Below are positions 33,645 to 41,590 of a stretch of 51,284 nt of DNA, piece after piece. The notes below the pieces were generated by a model. The model saw only the letters and a program-made list of their open reading frames with translations. It had not been told where the DNA came from and did not search any database. The position numbers and the translations under genes were made by a program. Within the stretch, counting starts at the first letter, position 1; each line of letters starts with the position of its first letter. Where the stretch lies: contig CAJUBG010000025.1 of assembly GCA_910584575.1 (NCBI GenBank), positions 1 through 51,284 of the forward strand, read 5' to 3'. Source of the DNA: an uncultured Dorea sp. Its GTDB lineage: Bacteria; Bacillota; Clostridia; Lachnospirales; Lachnospiraceae.

Positions 33645-35531
33645 AGTACGCACAGGAAAAGCTACCGTATCGGTACAGAGTATGATTCCGACACATCTTA
33701 CCAGGAGTACAGTGATGATGATTATATAGAATCAGGCGATTACACTGCATACGAATATCCGGACGGACAGGATTACGCTTATTCAGATTATACTTATCCT
33801 GATTCTCAGGGGTATCAGGATTATGAATATCCGGACGGACAGGATTACCAGGACTATGGCTATCAGGGGCCGCAGGATGAGTCAGGGTATAGCGATCAGG
33901 ACTATGGCTATCAGGAGCCACAGGATGAATCTGGTTACAGTTATCAGGACTATGGCTATCAGGAGCCACAGGATGAATCCGGTTACAGCTATCAGGATTA
34001 TGGTTATCAAGAATCCCAAGCTGAGCCAGATTACGGTTATCAGGACTACGGTTTTCCGGATTCTCAGGACGAGTCAGATTATAGTTATCAAAACTATGGT
34101 TATCAGGCTCCTCAGGTTAAGAATTATAGTTATCGACGCCCTCAGGTTAAGAATTACAGTCATCAAGAGCCGCAGACTGAGCAGGATAACACTTTAGAGA
34201 AGCCAGACGGGCAGGAGGATGAGCAGGAATATCTGAGACGGCAGCAATCCCGCCAGCACAGGCGGATACGTGAGGAGAAACGCCGCAAAAGAAGGCGGCG
34301 GTTAAAAATCATCCGTGCAGCGCTGATTGGCGGTATGCTTCTTATTCTTGCCCTTATTATTTTTATCATCCGCCTAATATTTTTTTCAAATCCCGTTGAG
34401 CGAAAAGTTAAGGTAGAAGCCGGAACCGAGCTTAAAGTCAAGGATTTCTTGAAAAAGGACAAGGTAAAAGCCGAGTTTGTAACCGATGTTACCAAAGTCA
34501 GCCTCGACCATGTGGGGGAACAGGAAATTGTATTGAAGGTGAAGGGGAAAGAAAGAAAGTCCCGCCTGATTGTTCAGGATACCGTCGCCCCCAAAGCCAA
34601 GGCATCCGACGCAGTGGTGGATATTGACGGCGAACTTAAGGCCAAGGATTTGGTAAAGGATATCAAGGATGCCACAGACGTAACCTGTTCATTTAAAGAA
34701 AAGCCGGATTTATCGAAGGAAGGAACCGTTTCCGCCACCGTTATTTTGAAGGATGAGGGCGGCAATACAGCGGAGGTTACGGCTGACGTTAAGGTGATTG
34801 TGGATACAGAGGCTCCGGTCATTGACGGCGTGGCGCCCCTGACTGGATTCATTGGAGAGCCGATTTCCTATAAATCAACGATTACCGTTACAGATAATTG
34901 TACTAAGAATATAGAGGTGGCTGTGGATAACAGCCAGGTTGACACCAAGACAGAGGGGACATACGATGTATTCTACTCTGCGGTTGACCATGCCGGAAAC
35001 GAGACCGAGGCTTCCACGACCATCACCATAAAGGAAAAGCCGGAGAATTATGTCACTCCGGAGGAGGCGCTTAAAGAGGCAGACGAAGTGTTGAAGGAGA
35101 TTACTACAAAGGATATGACCTTGAAGGAAAAGGCCCGTGCAATCTACAACTGGGCAAGGACGGAGATTGGATATGTGAACACCTCTGACAAGGATAGCTG
35201 GACCAACGGCGCGCATCAGGGATTTACCGAGAAATCCGGAGACTGCTTTGTATACTTCGCCGCGTCCAAGGCATTGCTGACGGAGGCAGGCATCCCTAAT
35301 CTGGACGTGGTAAAGAGCGATACCAGCGAGTCCAGCCATTATTGGAGCCTCATTGACTGCGGGGACGGATGGTATCATTTCGATACTACGCCGCGTTACG
35401 GCGGAGGCGATGATTTCTTCATGAAAACGGACGATGAGATTCTGAAATATTCCAGGAATCACGGAAACAGCCACATTTTTGACCAAAGCCTGTATCCTGC
35501 CACGCCAACAGAGGCTTCTACCATTGAGTAA
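33645..35531 (+). CDS. Membrane transglutaminase-like protein with Tyr/Gln-rich repeat tail and Ig-like domains
   Basis: A 628-residue single-pass protein. Residues 1-190 are Tyr-, Gln-, Asp-rich, including five 16-residue repeats of the type QDYGYQEPQDESGYSY. A highly basic stretch (RRIREEKRRKRRRR) precedes the membrane helix at about 225-247, which places the tail in the cytoplasm. Outside follow Ig-like/DUF5011-type modules (EAGTELKVKDFL, DTEAPVIDG) and a transglutaminase-like domain with the triad Cys-534 (SGDCFVYF), His-565 (SSHYWSLI), Asp-580 (YHFDTTPR). The ATG at 33645 is preferred to one 12 bases earlier. Its stop lies 25 bases before the racemase gene. It may cut or join envelope peptides; function is inferred. 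Confidence 0.82.
   Translation, partial: STHRKSYRIGTEYDSDTSYQEYSDDDYIESGDYTAYEYPDGQDYAYSDYTYPDSQGYQDYEYPDGQDYQDYGYQGPQDESGYSDQDYGYQEPQDESGYSYQDYGYQEPQDESGYSYQDYGYQESQAEPDYGYQDYGFPDSQDESDYSYQNYGYQAPQVKNYSYRRPQVKNYSHQEPQTEQDNTLEKPDGQEDEQEYLRRQQSRQHRRIREEKRRKRRRRLKIIRAALIGGMLLILALIIFIIRLIFFSNPVERKVKVEAGTELKVKDFLKKDKVKAEFVTDVTKVSLDHVGEQEIVLKVKGKERKSRLIVQDTVAPKAKASDAVVDIDGELKAKDLVKDIKDATDVTCSFKEKPDLSKEGTVSATVILKDEGGNTAEVTADVKVIVDTEAPVIDGVAPLTGFIGEPISYKSTITVTDNCTKNIEVAVDNSQVDTKTEGTYDVFYSAVDHAGNETEASTTITIKEKPENYVTPEEALKEADEVLKEITTKDMTLKEKARAIYNWARTEIGYVNTSDKDSWTNGAHQGFTEKSGDCFVYFAASKALLTEAGIPNLDVVKSDTSESSHYWSLIDCGDGWYHFDTTPRYGGGDDFFMKTDDEILKYSRNHGNSHIFDQSLYPATPTEASTIE
33849..34115 (+). repeat. Coding 48-bp tandem repeats
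   Basis: Five full 48-base units start at 33849, 33897, 33945, 33993 and 34041, followed by a partial unit to 34115. Units 2 and 3 are nearly identical; the others have diverged. They encode the QDYGYQ-type peptide repeats, and the unit number may vary between strains. Confidence 0.9.
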
Positions 35532-35556
35532 TTCTTGACGGAAGGAGGAAAGGAAT

Positions 35557-36270
35557 ATGGCATTAGGCGTAATTGGAGGTATGGGTCCGATTGCAACCGC
35601 ATACTTCATGGAGTTGGTCATCCAGATGACCGACGCGGCGAAGGATCAGGACCACCTTGCAATGATTATTTATAATCTGCCCCAGATTGCGGACCGGACA
35701 TCCTATATCCTTGGGGACAGCCATGAGAATCCGGTTCAGGACATGATTCGGATTGGAAATGAACTGGCGCGCCAAAACGTAGCCTGTATCAGTATTCCCT
35801 GTATTACGGCACACTATTTTCATAAAGAGCTGTCTGAAAATATTCCGGTTCCCATTATCCATGCCATACAGGAAACGGGCAGAGAGCTTCGGGAAAATCA
35901 TGTGAAAAGCGCGGGAATCATGGCGACTGACGGAACCATCCAAAGCCGTATTTTCCAGACACAGTTTAGAGCCATGGGGATTGAGGCGTTTATTCCGGAT
36001 AAGCCTTACCAGAAAATGGTCATGGACTTAATCTATAAGGATGTGAAAGCCGGAAATCCGGCTGATTTGAACAAATTCCAACAAGTGTCAGAGCATTTGA
36101 GAGGGCAGGGCGCCCAGGTCATTATCCTTGGATGTACAGAGCTTTCCCTGATTAAAAGAGAATTTCCCATTGGCGCCGGATATCTGGACGCCATGGAGAT
36201 TCTGGCTCAGAGGTCAATCCTTCGGTGTCAGGGCAGGATAAAGAAAAAATATGAACATCTGATAACATAG
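35557..36270 (+). CDS. Aspartate/glutamate racemase-family protein
   Basis: A 237-residue cofactor-independent racemase of the Asp/Glu family, which flips an acidic amino acid by a two-base mechanism with a pair of cysteines. Both are present: Cys-82 in SIPCITAHYF and Cys-193 in LGCTELSL. The N-terminal GVIGGMGPIAT loop is typical. AAGGAGG precedes the ATG by nine bases. It lies 25 bases behind the transglutaminase-like gene and 32 bases before a free adenylation domain, so it probably supplies a D-amino acid to that enzyme. The exact substrate is not fixed by sequence. Confidence 0.88.
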   Translation: MALGVIGGMGPIATAYFMELVIQMTDAAKDQDHLAMIIYNLPQIADRTSYILGDSHENPVQDMIRIGNELARQNVACISIPCITAHYFHKELSENIPVPIIHAIQETGRELRENHVKSAGIMATDGTIQSRIFQTQFRAMGIEAFIPDKPYQKMVMDLIYKDVKAGNPADLNKFQQVSEHLRGQGAQVIILGCTELSLIKREFPIGAGYLDAMEILAQRSILRCQGRIKKKYEHLIT

Positions 36271-36302
36271 CAGATGTGATAATGGAGACAGGAGTAAGAA
36301 AC

Positions 36303-37814
36303 ATGCAGAGAAATATTTTAGAATATCTGGAGGACACGGTTCAAAGATTTCCGGATAAGACTGCGTTTGCAAACGAGGAAATGGGTATGACATTTCGGGA
36401 GGTTTCGGAAGTTTCCCGAAATATCGGAACCTGTCTTTCAAAAAAAGGCTATCTAAGAGAGCCTGTGGTGATTTATATGCAGAAGCATCCCCACATGATT
36501 GCCGCTTTCTGGGGCGTCGTGTACAGCGGATGTTTCTATGTGCCCATAGATGAAGAAATGCCCACCTTCCGAATCTCCCTGATTTTTCAAAACCTAAAGC
36601 CGCGGGTTGTAATCTGTGACGAGACAACCTGTGAACAGGTGAAGGAGTTTAAGGATTTTGACGGCGAGGTTCTTCTCTATGACCAGATTTCCAGGGAACC
36701 GGAGGATACAGGCTGCCTTGCCGCCATTCGTGACCACGCCATTGATACCGACCCAATCTATATTGTATTTACCTCAGGCTCGACAGGCGTGCCTAAGGGA
36801 GTTGTGGCGTGCCACCGTTCTGTCATCGATTATGTGGAGAATCTCACAGAGGTATTGCAGATTACGGAGGCTTCCGTTCTGGCAAACCAGACGCCTCTGT
36901 ATTTTGACGCCTGCTTAAAAGAGTTATTTTCCAGCCTAAAATGCGGCGCCACCACCTACTTAACACCCAAATCACTGTTCATGTTCCCAGTCAAGCTGGT
37001 GGAGTTTCTGAATGAATATAAGATTAACACTGTATGTTGGGTTGTATCGGCGCTGACTATGATTTCATCCATGAAAACATTTGACAAAATAGTGCCAAAA
37101 TATCTCCATACTATTGCCTTCGGAAGCGAGGTGTTCCCAATCCGGCAGTTTCGCCTTTGGCGGGAGGTTCTGCCAGACGCCCGCTTTATCAACCTGTACG
37201 GGCCTACGGAGGCGACGGGGATGAGCTGTTATTATGAGATAAACCGAACGTTTGAGGAGGGTGAGGCAATCCCCATCGGACGCCCTTTTAAGAATACGGA
37301 GATTCTGCTTCTGGACGAGCAGGATAAGGTTCCGAAGCAGGGAGAAGCCGGTGAAATCTGTATACGCGGTACGGCGCTGACACTGGGTTATTATAAGGAT
37401 CACGAACGGACGGACGAGGTGTTTGTCCAGAACCCTTTAAATAACGCTTACCATGAATTGATTTACCGGACAGGGGACATTGGCCGGCTCAACGAACATG
37501 GTGAATTGGTCTTTCTTTCCAGAAAGGATTACCAGATTAAGCATATGGGGCACCGAATCGAGCTTGGCGAGATTGAAGCCCACGTAAATCTTGTGGAGGG
37601 GATTCACAGCTCATGCTGTATCTATGATAAAGAGAAGGAGAAGATTACCCTTTTCTATACAGGGGACATTGAAAAAAAGGACCTGGTGATGGGGCTTAAG
37701 AAAACCCTGCCAAGATATATGATTCCGAACCACGTTTATCCGTTAGAGAGGATGCCGCTGACTGCCAACGGTAAAATTGACCGTGTCACATTAAGACAAA
37801 TGATGAAAAAATAA
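36303..37814 (+). CDS. Free-standing amino acid adenylation domain (DltA-like ligase)
   Basis: A 503-residue adenylate-forming enzyme that would activate an amino acid with ATP and load it on a carrier protein. A3 FTSGSTGVPKGV, A5 INLYGPTEAT, A7 YRTGDIGRL, A8 HMGHRIELGEIEAHV, and A10 ANGKIDR are all intact, and there is no condensation or carrier domain. By-eye alignment gives pocket residues Asp-202, Ala-203 and Lys-206 (GrsA positions 235, 236, 239). Gly-274 stands where Bacillus DltA has its D-Ala-selective Cys-269. The start at 36303 follows AGGAG by eight bases. The pocket argues against plain D-Ala; the reading is tentative. Confidence 0.88.
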   Translation: MQRNILEYLEDTVQRFPDKTAFANEEMGMTFREVSEVSRNIGTCLSKKGYLREPVVIYMQKHPHMIAAFWGVVYSGCFYVPIDEEMPTFRISLIFQNLKPRVVICDETTCEQVKEFKDFDGEVLLYDQISREPEDTGCLAAIRDHAIDTDPIYIVFTSGSTGVPKGVVACHRSVIDYVENLTEVLQITEASVLANQTPLYFDACLKELFSSLKCGATTYLTPKSLFMFPVKLVEFLNEYKINTVCWVVSALTMISSMKTFDKIVPKYLHTIAFGSEVFPIRQFRLWREVLPDARFINLYGPTEATGMSCYYEINRTFEEGEAIPIGRPFKNTEILLLDEQDKVPKQGEAGEICIRGTALTLGYYKDHERTDEVFVQNPLNNAYHELIYRTGDIGRLNEHGELVFLSRKDYQIKHMGHRIELGEIEAHVNLVEGIHSSCCIYDKEKEKITLFYTGDIEKKDLVMGLKKTLPRYMIPNHVYPLERMPLTANGKIDRVTLRQMMKK

Positions 37815-37830
37815 AAAAGGAGAATTTATT

Positions 37831-38058
37831 ATGGACGCTTTATTAGAGATTTTGACAAATCTGCACCCTGAGGTAGACTTTGAGACTTGCACAACATTGG
37901 TGGATAACAAGATTATCGATTCTTTCGATATCGTTACAATTATTTCCGAGATTAACGATGAGTATGACGTGGTAATCCCTGCGGAGGAAATCATACCCGA
38001 AAACTTTAATTCCGCAAAAGCTCTGTATGAGCTGATTCTGCGCCTGGAGGACGAGTAG
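37831..38058 (+). CDS. Acyl/aminoacyl carrier protein (DltC-like)
   Basis: A 75-residue helical acidic carrier protein. Ser-31 in IIDSFDIV is the expected attachment site for 4'-phosphopantetheine. The length and the helix pattern match DltC. It lies 16 bases behind the adenylation gene, with AAAAAAGGAG before the ATG, and 7 bases before the MBOAT gene, so it would carry the activated amino acid from one to the other on the inner face of the membrane. Confidence 0.93.
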   Translation: MDALLEILTNLHPEVDFETCTTLVDNKIIDSFDIVTIISEINDEYDVVIPAEEIIPENFNSAKALYELILRLEDE

Positions 38059-38065
38059 AGCCGTC

Positions 38066-39658
38066 ATGCTGTTTACATCATACAGTTTTATCGGATTTAT
38101 TACAGTGGTATTTCTGCTGTATTACCTGATTCCCAGGAAATGCCAGTGGCCGTTTCTGTTGGTGGCAAGCTATGTTTTCTACTATATCGCCAGCCCGTCT
38201 TATCTTATATTTATCGGCGCGACCACGGTTTCTACCTATGTGGTAAGCCGTAGGCTTGACGCGCTAAAAGAGATGCAGGACGCTTACCTTTCGTCCCACA
38301 AGGAAACGCTTAGCCGAGAGGAAAAGAAGGCTTATAAGGCTTCCGTAAAAGCAAAGAAATGGAGATGGCTGCTTCTTTGCCTGTTTTTCAACCTGGGAAT
38401 CCTGGCGGTATTAAAGTATACAAATTTTGTGATTGCCAATTTTAACGGAATCCTCCATGCCCTGGGCGGCGGACAGATTTCTTTTCTTGATTTGGTTCTT
38501 CCCATGGGTATTTCCTTCTATACCTTCCAGAGTATGGGGTACATCATTGATGTATATAGAGGAACATGCCCTGCGGAAAAGAATCTGTTCAGGCTTGCTT
38601 TGTTTGTATCCTTTTTCCCACAGTTGGTACAAGGGCCAATCAGCAGATACAACGATCTTGCCAAGTCTCTCTATGAGAGGCATGATTTTGACACAAAGAC
38701 CGTGTCCTATGGGCTGTACCGGATTATGTGGGGGTATTTTAAGAAGGCCGTGGTGGCGGACCGGATTTTGACTGCTGTAAATACCATTATCCAGAATCCG
38801 GATACATACCAGGGGGGCTTCGTGTTTGTGGGTATGATGTTCTATGCATTGGAGTTGTACGCTGACTTTACCGGAGGAATCGACATCACAATTGGTATTG
38901 CCGAGACTATGGGAATCACCGTGACGGAGAACTTCCAGCGTCCGTATCTTTCCAAGAATATTAAAGAATACTGGAAACGCTGGCACATCACCATGGGAAC
39001 CTGGTTTACGGATTATATTTTTTATCCTATATCCGTGTGCAAGCCGATGCTGAATATTTCCAAATTTTCACGGGCGAAGCTCGGCGATGTTATCGGGAAG
39101 CGTGTTCCGGTGTATCTGGCCTCCTTTGCGGTTTGGTTTACCACAGGAATCTGGCATGGCGCAAGCTGGAATTTTATTGTGTGGGGCTTGATGAACTTTG
39201 TTGTCATCATGATTTCACAGGAGTTAGAGCCGCTATACATGAAATTTCATGCTAAGTTCAATGTAAAAGAGAAGAAATGGTACGGCGCTTTTGAGATTCT
39301 GCGGACGATTTTCCTGATGAGCAGTCTGCGTATGTTCGACTGTTACCGTGATGTGCCCCTTACGTTCTATATGTTTGGAAATATGTTTACACATTTTCGG
39401 TTACAGGACTTAAACGCCGAAGCCTTCTTAGGGCTTGGGCTTACCGCGGCGGACTATCTTTTGCTGTTTATCTGCCTGATTGTGTTGGTAACGGTCAGTC
39501 TGGTTCAGGAGAGAAAGGGGCATGTGCGGGATTTAATCTTCGCTGCGCCCGAAATTTGCAGATATGCGGTGTTTTTTGTTATGGTTCTGGCGGTCATTAT
39601 TTTCGGCGCCTACGGAATCGGCTTCGACCAAAGCCAGTTTATTTATAATCAGTTTTGA
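38066..39658 (+). CDS. MBOAT acyltransferase (AlgI/DltB type) with C-terminal FxYxxF tail
   Basis: A 530-residue polytopic membrane acyltransferase. AlgI-type signatures are LVLPMGISFYTFQSMGYIID, FFPQLVQGPISRYNDL, YWKRWHITMGTWFTDYIFYP, and TGIWHGASWNF with the catalytic His-364. At 530 residues it is longer than classic DltB (about 400). Its last six residues are FIYNQF, an FxYxxF motif with Tyr-527, like the C-terminal motif of DltX, whose Tyr is reported to take the acyl group in D-alanylation. It would hand the amino acid from carrier protein across the membrane. It starts 7 bases behind the carrier gene. Confidence 0.92.
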   Translation: MLFTSYSFIGFITVVFLLYYLIPRKCQWPFLLVASYVFYYIASPSYLIFIGATTVSTYVVSRRLDALKEMQDAYLSSHKETLSREEKKAYKASVKAKKWRWLLLCLFFNLGILAVLKYTNFVIANFNGILHALGGGQISFLDLVLPMGISFYTFQSMGYIIDVYRGTCPAEKNLFRLALFVSFFPQLVQGPISRYNDLAKSLYERHDFDTKTVSYGLYRIMWGYFKKAVVADRILTAVNTIIQNPDTYQGGFVFVGMMFYALELYADFTGGIDITIGIAETMGITVTENFQRPYLSKNIKEYWKRWHITMGTWFTDYIFYPISVCKPMLNISKFSRAKLGDVIGKRVPVYLASFAVWFTTGIWHGASWNFIVWGLMNFVVIMISQELEPLYMKFHAKFNVKEKKWYGAFEILRTIFLMSSLRMFDCYRDVPLTFYMFGNMFTHFRLQDLNAEAFLGLGLTAADYLLLFICLIVLVTVSLVQERKGHVRDLIFAAPEICRYAVFFVMVLAVIIFGAYGIGFDQSQFIYNQF

Positions 39659-39702
39659 GTCAGAAAGCCAAAATGCGAAGCATTTTTTTCATGCTTTCTG
39701 AC
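39659..39702 (+). other. Nested hairpin between the MBOAT and SGNH genes
   Basis: Directly behind the MBOAT stop, GTCAGAAAGC (39659-39668) pairs with GCTTTCTGAC (39693-39702). Inside lies a second small hairpin, AAAATGC-GAA-GCATTTT, followed by T residues, that could act as a weak terminator. In a 105-base gap, the longest in this operon, this suggests attenuation or RNA processing to set a lower level of the distal genes. Confidence 0.65.
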
Positions 39703-39763
39703 GACCTGCCGCCGAGCCTACCGCGAGGGGGCGCTACCTTTATTATTCAAGGAGGAAAGGCAA

Positions 39764-40831
39764 ATGCAAAGGAAAGGTTTACCCACCTGGGTTCCAAAGA
39801 TTGCCTTATTTCTTATCACACTCCTCATAACCTTATTTTTCCTGCAAAGGCTCTTGATGCCGAAATACATGTCCGACATCATTGAAGGCGCTTTGACAGC
39901 CGAGTATTATGAGGAAACCACAGGCCATGAGGTGCTTTTTGTGGGTGACTGCGAGGTATATGAAAATTTTTCCCCCATCACCCTATATGAAGAATACGGA
40001 ATCAGCAGCTACATCAGAGGCTCTGCTCAACAGTTGGCATGGCAGTCTTACTACATGCTTGAAGATACTCTACGCTATGAGACTCCCAAAGTAGTTGTAT
40101 TCAACGTGTTGGCGTTAAAATATAACGAGCCTCAGAGCGAGGCGTATAACCGTATGACCATCGACGGAATGAAGCTGTCCAAGACCAAGCTTGACGCCAT
40201 CGAAGCATCCATGACAGACCGCGAAAACATGCTGGACTATATATTCCCCATCCTGCGGTATCATTCCCGCTGGTCAGAGCTGTCGGCGGAGGATTTTAAA
40301 TATTTGTTCCACAAGGATAAGATTTCCCACAACGGCTATTATATGCGGGTGGATGTGAGGCCGGCAGAGGGCTTTCCTGAGCCTGACATACTGGCAGACT
40401 ATACCTTAGGCAGTTATGCCATGGGATATCTGGACAAGATGTGCAAATTATGCAAGGACAATGGGATTGCACTGGTACTGGTCAAGTCGCCAAGCCTGTT
40501 TCCCCACTGGTATGACGAGTGGGACGAACAGATTGCTGCATATGCCAAGCAGCATGGTCTGGATTATTTTAACTATGAGAAGCTGGCGGAAACGGTAGGA
40601 ATTGACTACAACACAGATACCTACGACGCGGGACTTCATATGAATCTTGCCGGCGCAGAGAAGCTTTCCGGCTATTTCGGCAAGTATCTGAAAGAAAATT
40701 ATACGCTGACAGATTACAGGTACGACCCAGATTACCAGAGCGCATATGCGAAGAAGATCCGTTTCTATGAGGAAATGGAAGCAGCTCAGCGAAAAGAGCT
40801 GGCAGAATACGGAGAAATCAGAAGTTTTTGA
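39764..40831 (+). CDS. DltD-like SGNH-fold protein with GDC instead of GDS
   Basis: A 355-residue protein with an N-terminal membrane anchor (about residues 12-29, IALFLITLLITLFFLQ) and an extracytoplasmic SGNH-like domain, as in DltD. The nucleophile block reads FVGDCEVYENFSP, with Cys-63 in the place of the usual Ser. The C-terminal catalytic pair is probably Asp-288 and His-292 in DAGLHMN, one residue further apart than the common DxxH. It would accept the amino acid from the MBOAT tail and pass it to a polymer. AAGGAGG precedes the ATG. It lies 31 bases before the lipoprotein gene. Confidence 0.83.
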   Translation: MQRKGLPTWVPKIALFLITLLITLFFLQRLLMPKYMSDIIEGALTAEYYEETTGHEVLFVGDCEVYENFSPITLYEEYGISSYIRGSAQQLAWQSYYMLEDTLRYETPKVVVFNVLALKYNEPQSEAYNRMTIDGMKLSKTKLDAIEASMTDRENMLDYIFPILRYHSRWSELSAEDFKYLFHKDKISHNGYYMRVDVRPAEGFPEPDILADYTLGSYAMGYLDKMCKLCKDNGIALVLVKSPSLFPHWYDEWDEQIAAYAKQHGLDYFNYEKLAETVGIDYNTDTYDAGLHMNLAGAEKLSGYFGKYLKENYTLTDYRYDPDYQSAYAKKIRFYEEMEAAQRKELAEYGEIRSF

Positions 40832-40862
40832 TTTTAAAAATAAATTTTATGGAGGGAAAAGA

Positions 40863-41378
40863 ATGAAAAACAGAAAAAGAATTATGACAATGGCAGCATT
40901 AGTGATGGCTCTTGGCCTGACCGCCTGCGGCGGTTCCGATGATAAGGGGGCTTCCTCCGGCGGCAGCTCATCCGGCGGAGGGTATTCCTTCACCAGCGGC
41001 TCTACAAAGATTGAGATGGGAAAAGACGCGTCAAAGGTTGTAGAAGCCCTTGGGGATGCGGACGAATATTTTGAGTCAGAGAGCTGTGCCTTCGAGGGAC
41101 TTGACAAGGTGTACACATATCCTGGCTTCAAGCTTAATACCTATCCGGATGGCGACAAGGACTATGTATTGTCCGTTGTGTTCATGGACGATACGGTTTC
41201 CACAGACAAGGGAATCAGCATCGGCAGTACCAAGGACGCGGTGACAGAAGCTTACGGGGATGCATCAGAAGAATCCGCATCAAAGCTGGTCTATGAAAGC
41301 GGCGATACGGAGATGACCATTGGCCTTAACGGAGACAGTGTTTCTTCTGTTGAGATTAGCGCGGTAGTGGAGGAATAA
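40863..41378 (+). CDS. Small lipoprotein with duplicated BamE/SmpA-like repeats
   Basis: A 171-residue lipoprotein: a signal peptide (MKNRKRIMTMAALVMALG) ends in the lipobox LTAC, so the mature protein is lipid-anchored at Cys-20 or near it, outside the membrane. A Ser/Gly linker leads into two similar units, KIEMGKDASKVVEALGDADE and GISIGSTKDAVTEAYGDASE, of the type seen in BamE/SmpA-like and BLIP folds. GGAGGG precedes the ATG at 40863. It is last in the envelope operon, with a strong terminator 20 bases downstream. The role is unknown; it may bind a partner of the pathway. Confidence 0.82.
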   Translation: MKNRKRIMTMAALVMALGLTACGGSDDKGASSGGSSSGGGYSFTSGSTKIEMGKDASKVVEALGDADEYFESESCAFEGLDKVYTYPGFKLNTYPDGDKDYVLSVVFMDDTVSTDKGISIGSTKDAVTEAYGDASEESASKLVYESGDTEMTIGLNGDSVSSVEISAVVEE

Positions 41379-41398
41379 AAAGAATATGCTTTCGCAGG

Positions 41399-41433
41399 CA
41401 GCATCTGGGCCAAATGGCTTAGGTGCTGTTTTT
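41399..41433 (+). terminator. Intrinsic terminator of the envelope-modification operon
   Basis: CAGCATCT (41399-41406) pairs with AGGTGCTG (41421-41428), with one G-U pair, an inner GCC/GGC extension and a TTTTT tract. It separates the operon from the diguanylate cyclase gene. Confidence 0.87.
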
Positions 41434-41464
41434 GCCTGTATTCTGTAAATATAAAATAAATGTT

Positions 41465-41493
41465 TTGCCGATTTGCCAAATGTAATATATAAT
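41465..41493 (+). promoter_or_regulatory. Promoter of the diguanylate cyclase gene
   Basis: TTGCCG at 41465-41470 and a perfect TATAAT at 41488-41493 with a 17-base spacer. The leader of about 90 bases to 41591 has no obvious structure. Confidence 0.65.
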
Positions 41494-41590
41494 AGAAGCA
41501 GAAGGCAGCTTTGAACAATGGCTGGAAGAAAAACTGAAAGAACAATAGTTATCAACAGACAATATCCTACATTGTCGGAGGAATAAAAAA

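Noticed and set aside
33849..34115. Regular direct repeats that could suggest a CRISPR array
   Set aside because: Units are contiguous 48-mers without spacers, lie in frame inside a long coding sequence and encode a repeated peptide.
33616..34197. Long open frames in other frames and on the minus strand over the Tyr-rich region
   Set aside because: They result from the low-complexity 48-bp repeats and have no ribosome binding site or family similarity.
34875..35621. Minus-strand open frame of 248 codons
   Set aside because: Antisense to the transglutaminase-like and racemase genes, both of which show intact catalytic motifs.
39655..39885. Small open frame between the MBOAT and SGNH genes, considered as a DltX homologue
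   Set aside because: It has no membrane helix or FxYxxF end, overlaps the SGNH start in another frame and covers the hairpin.
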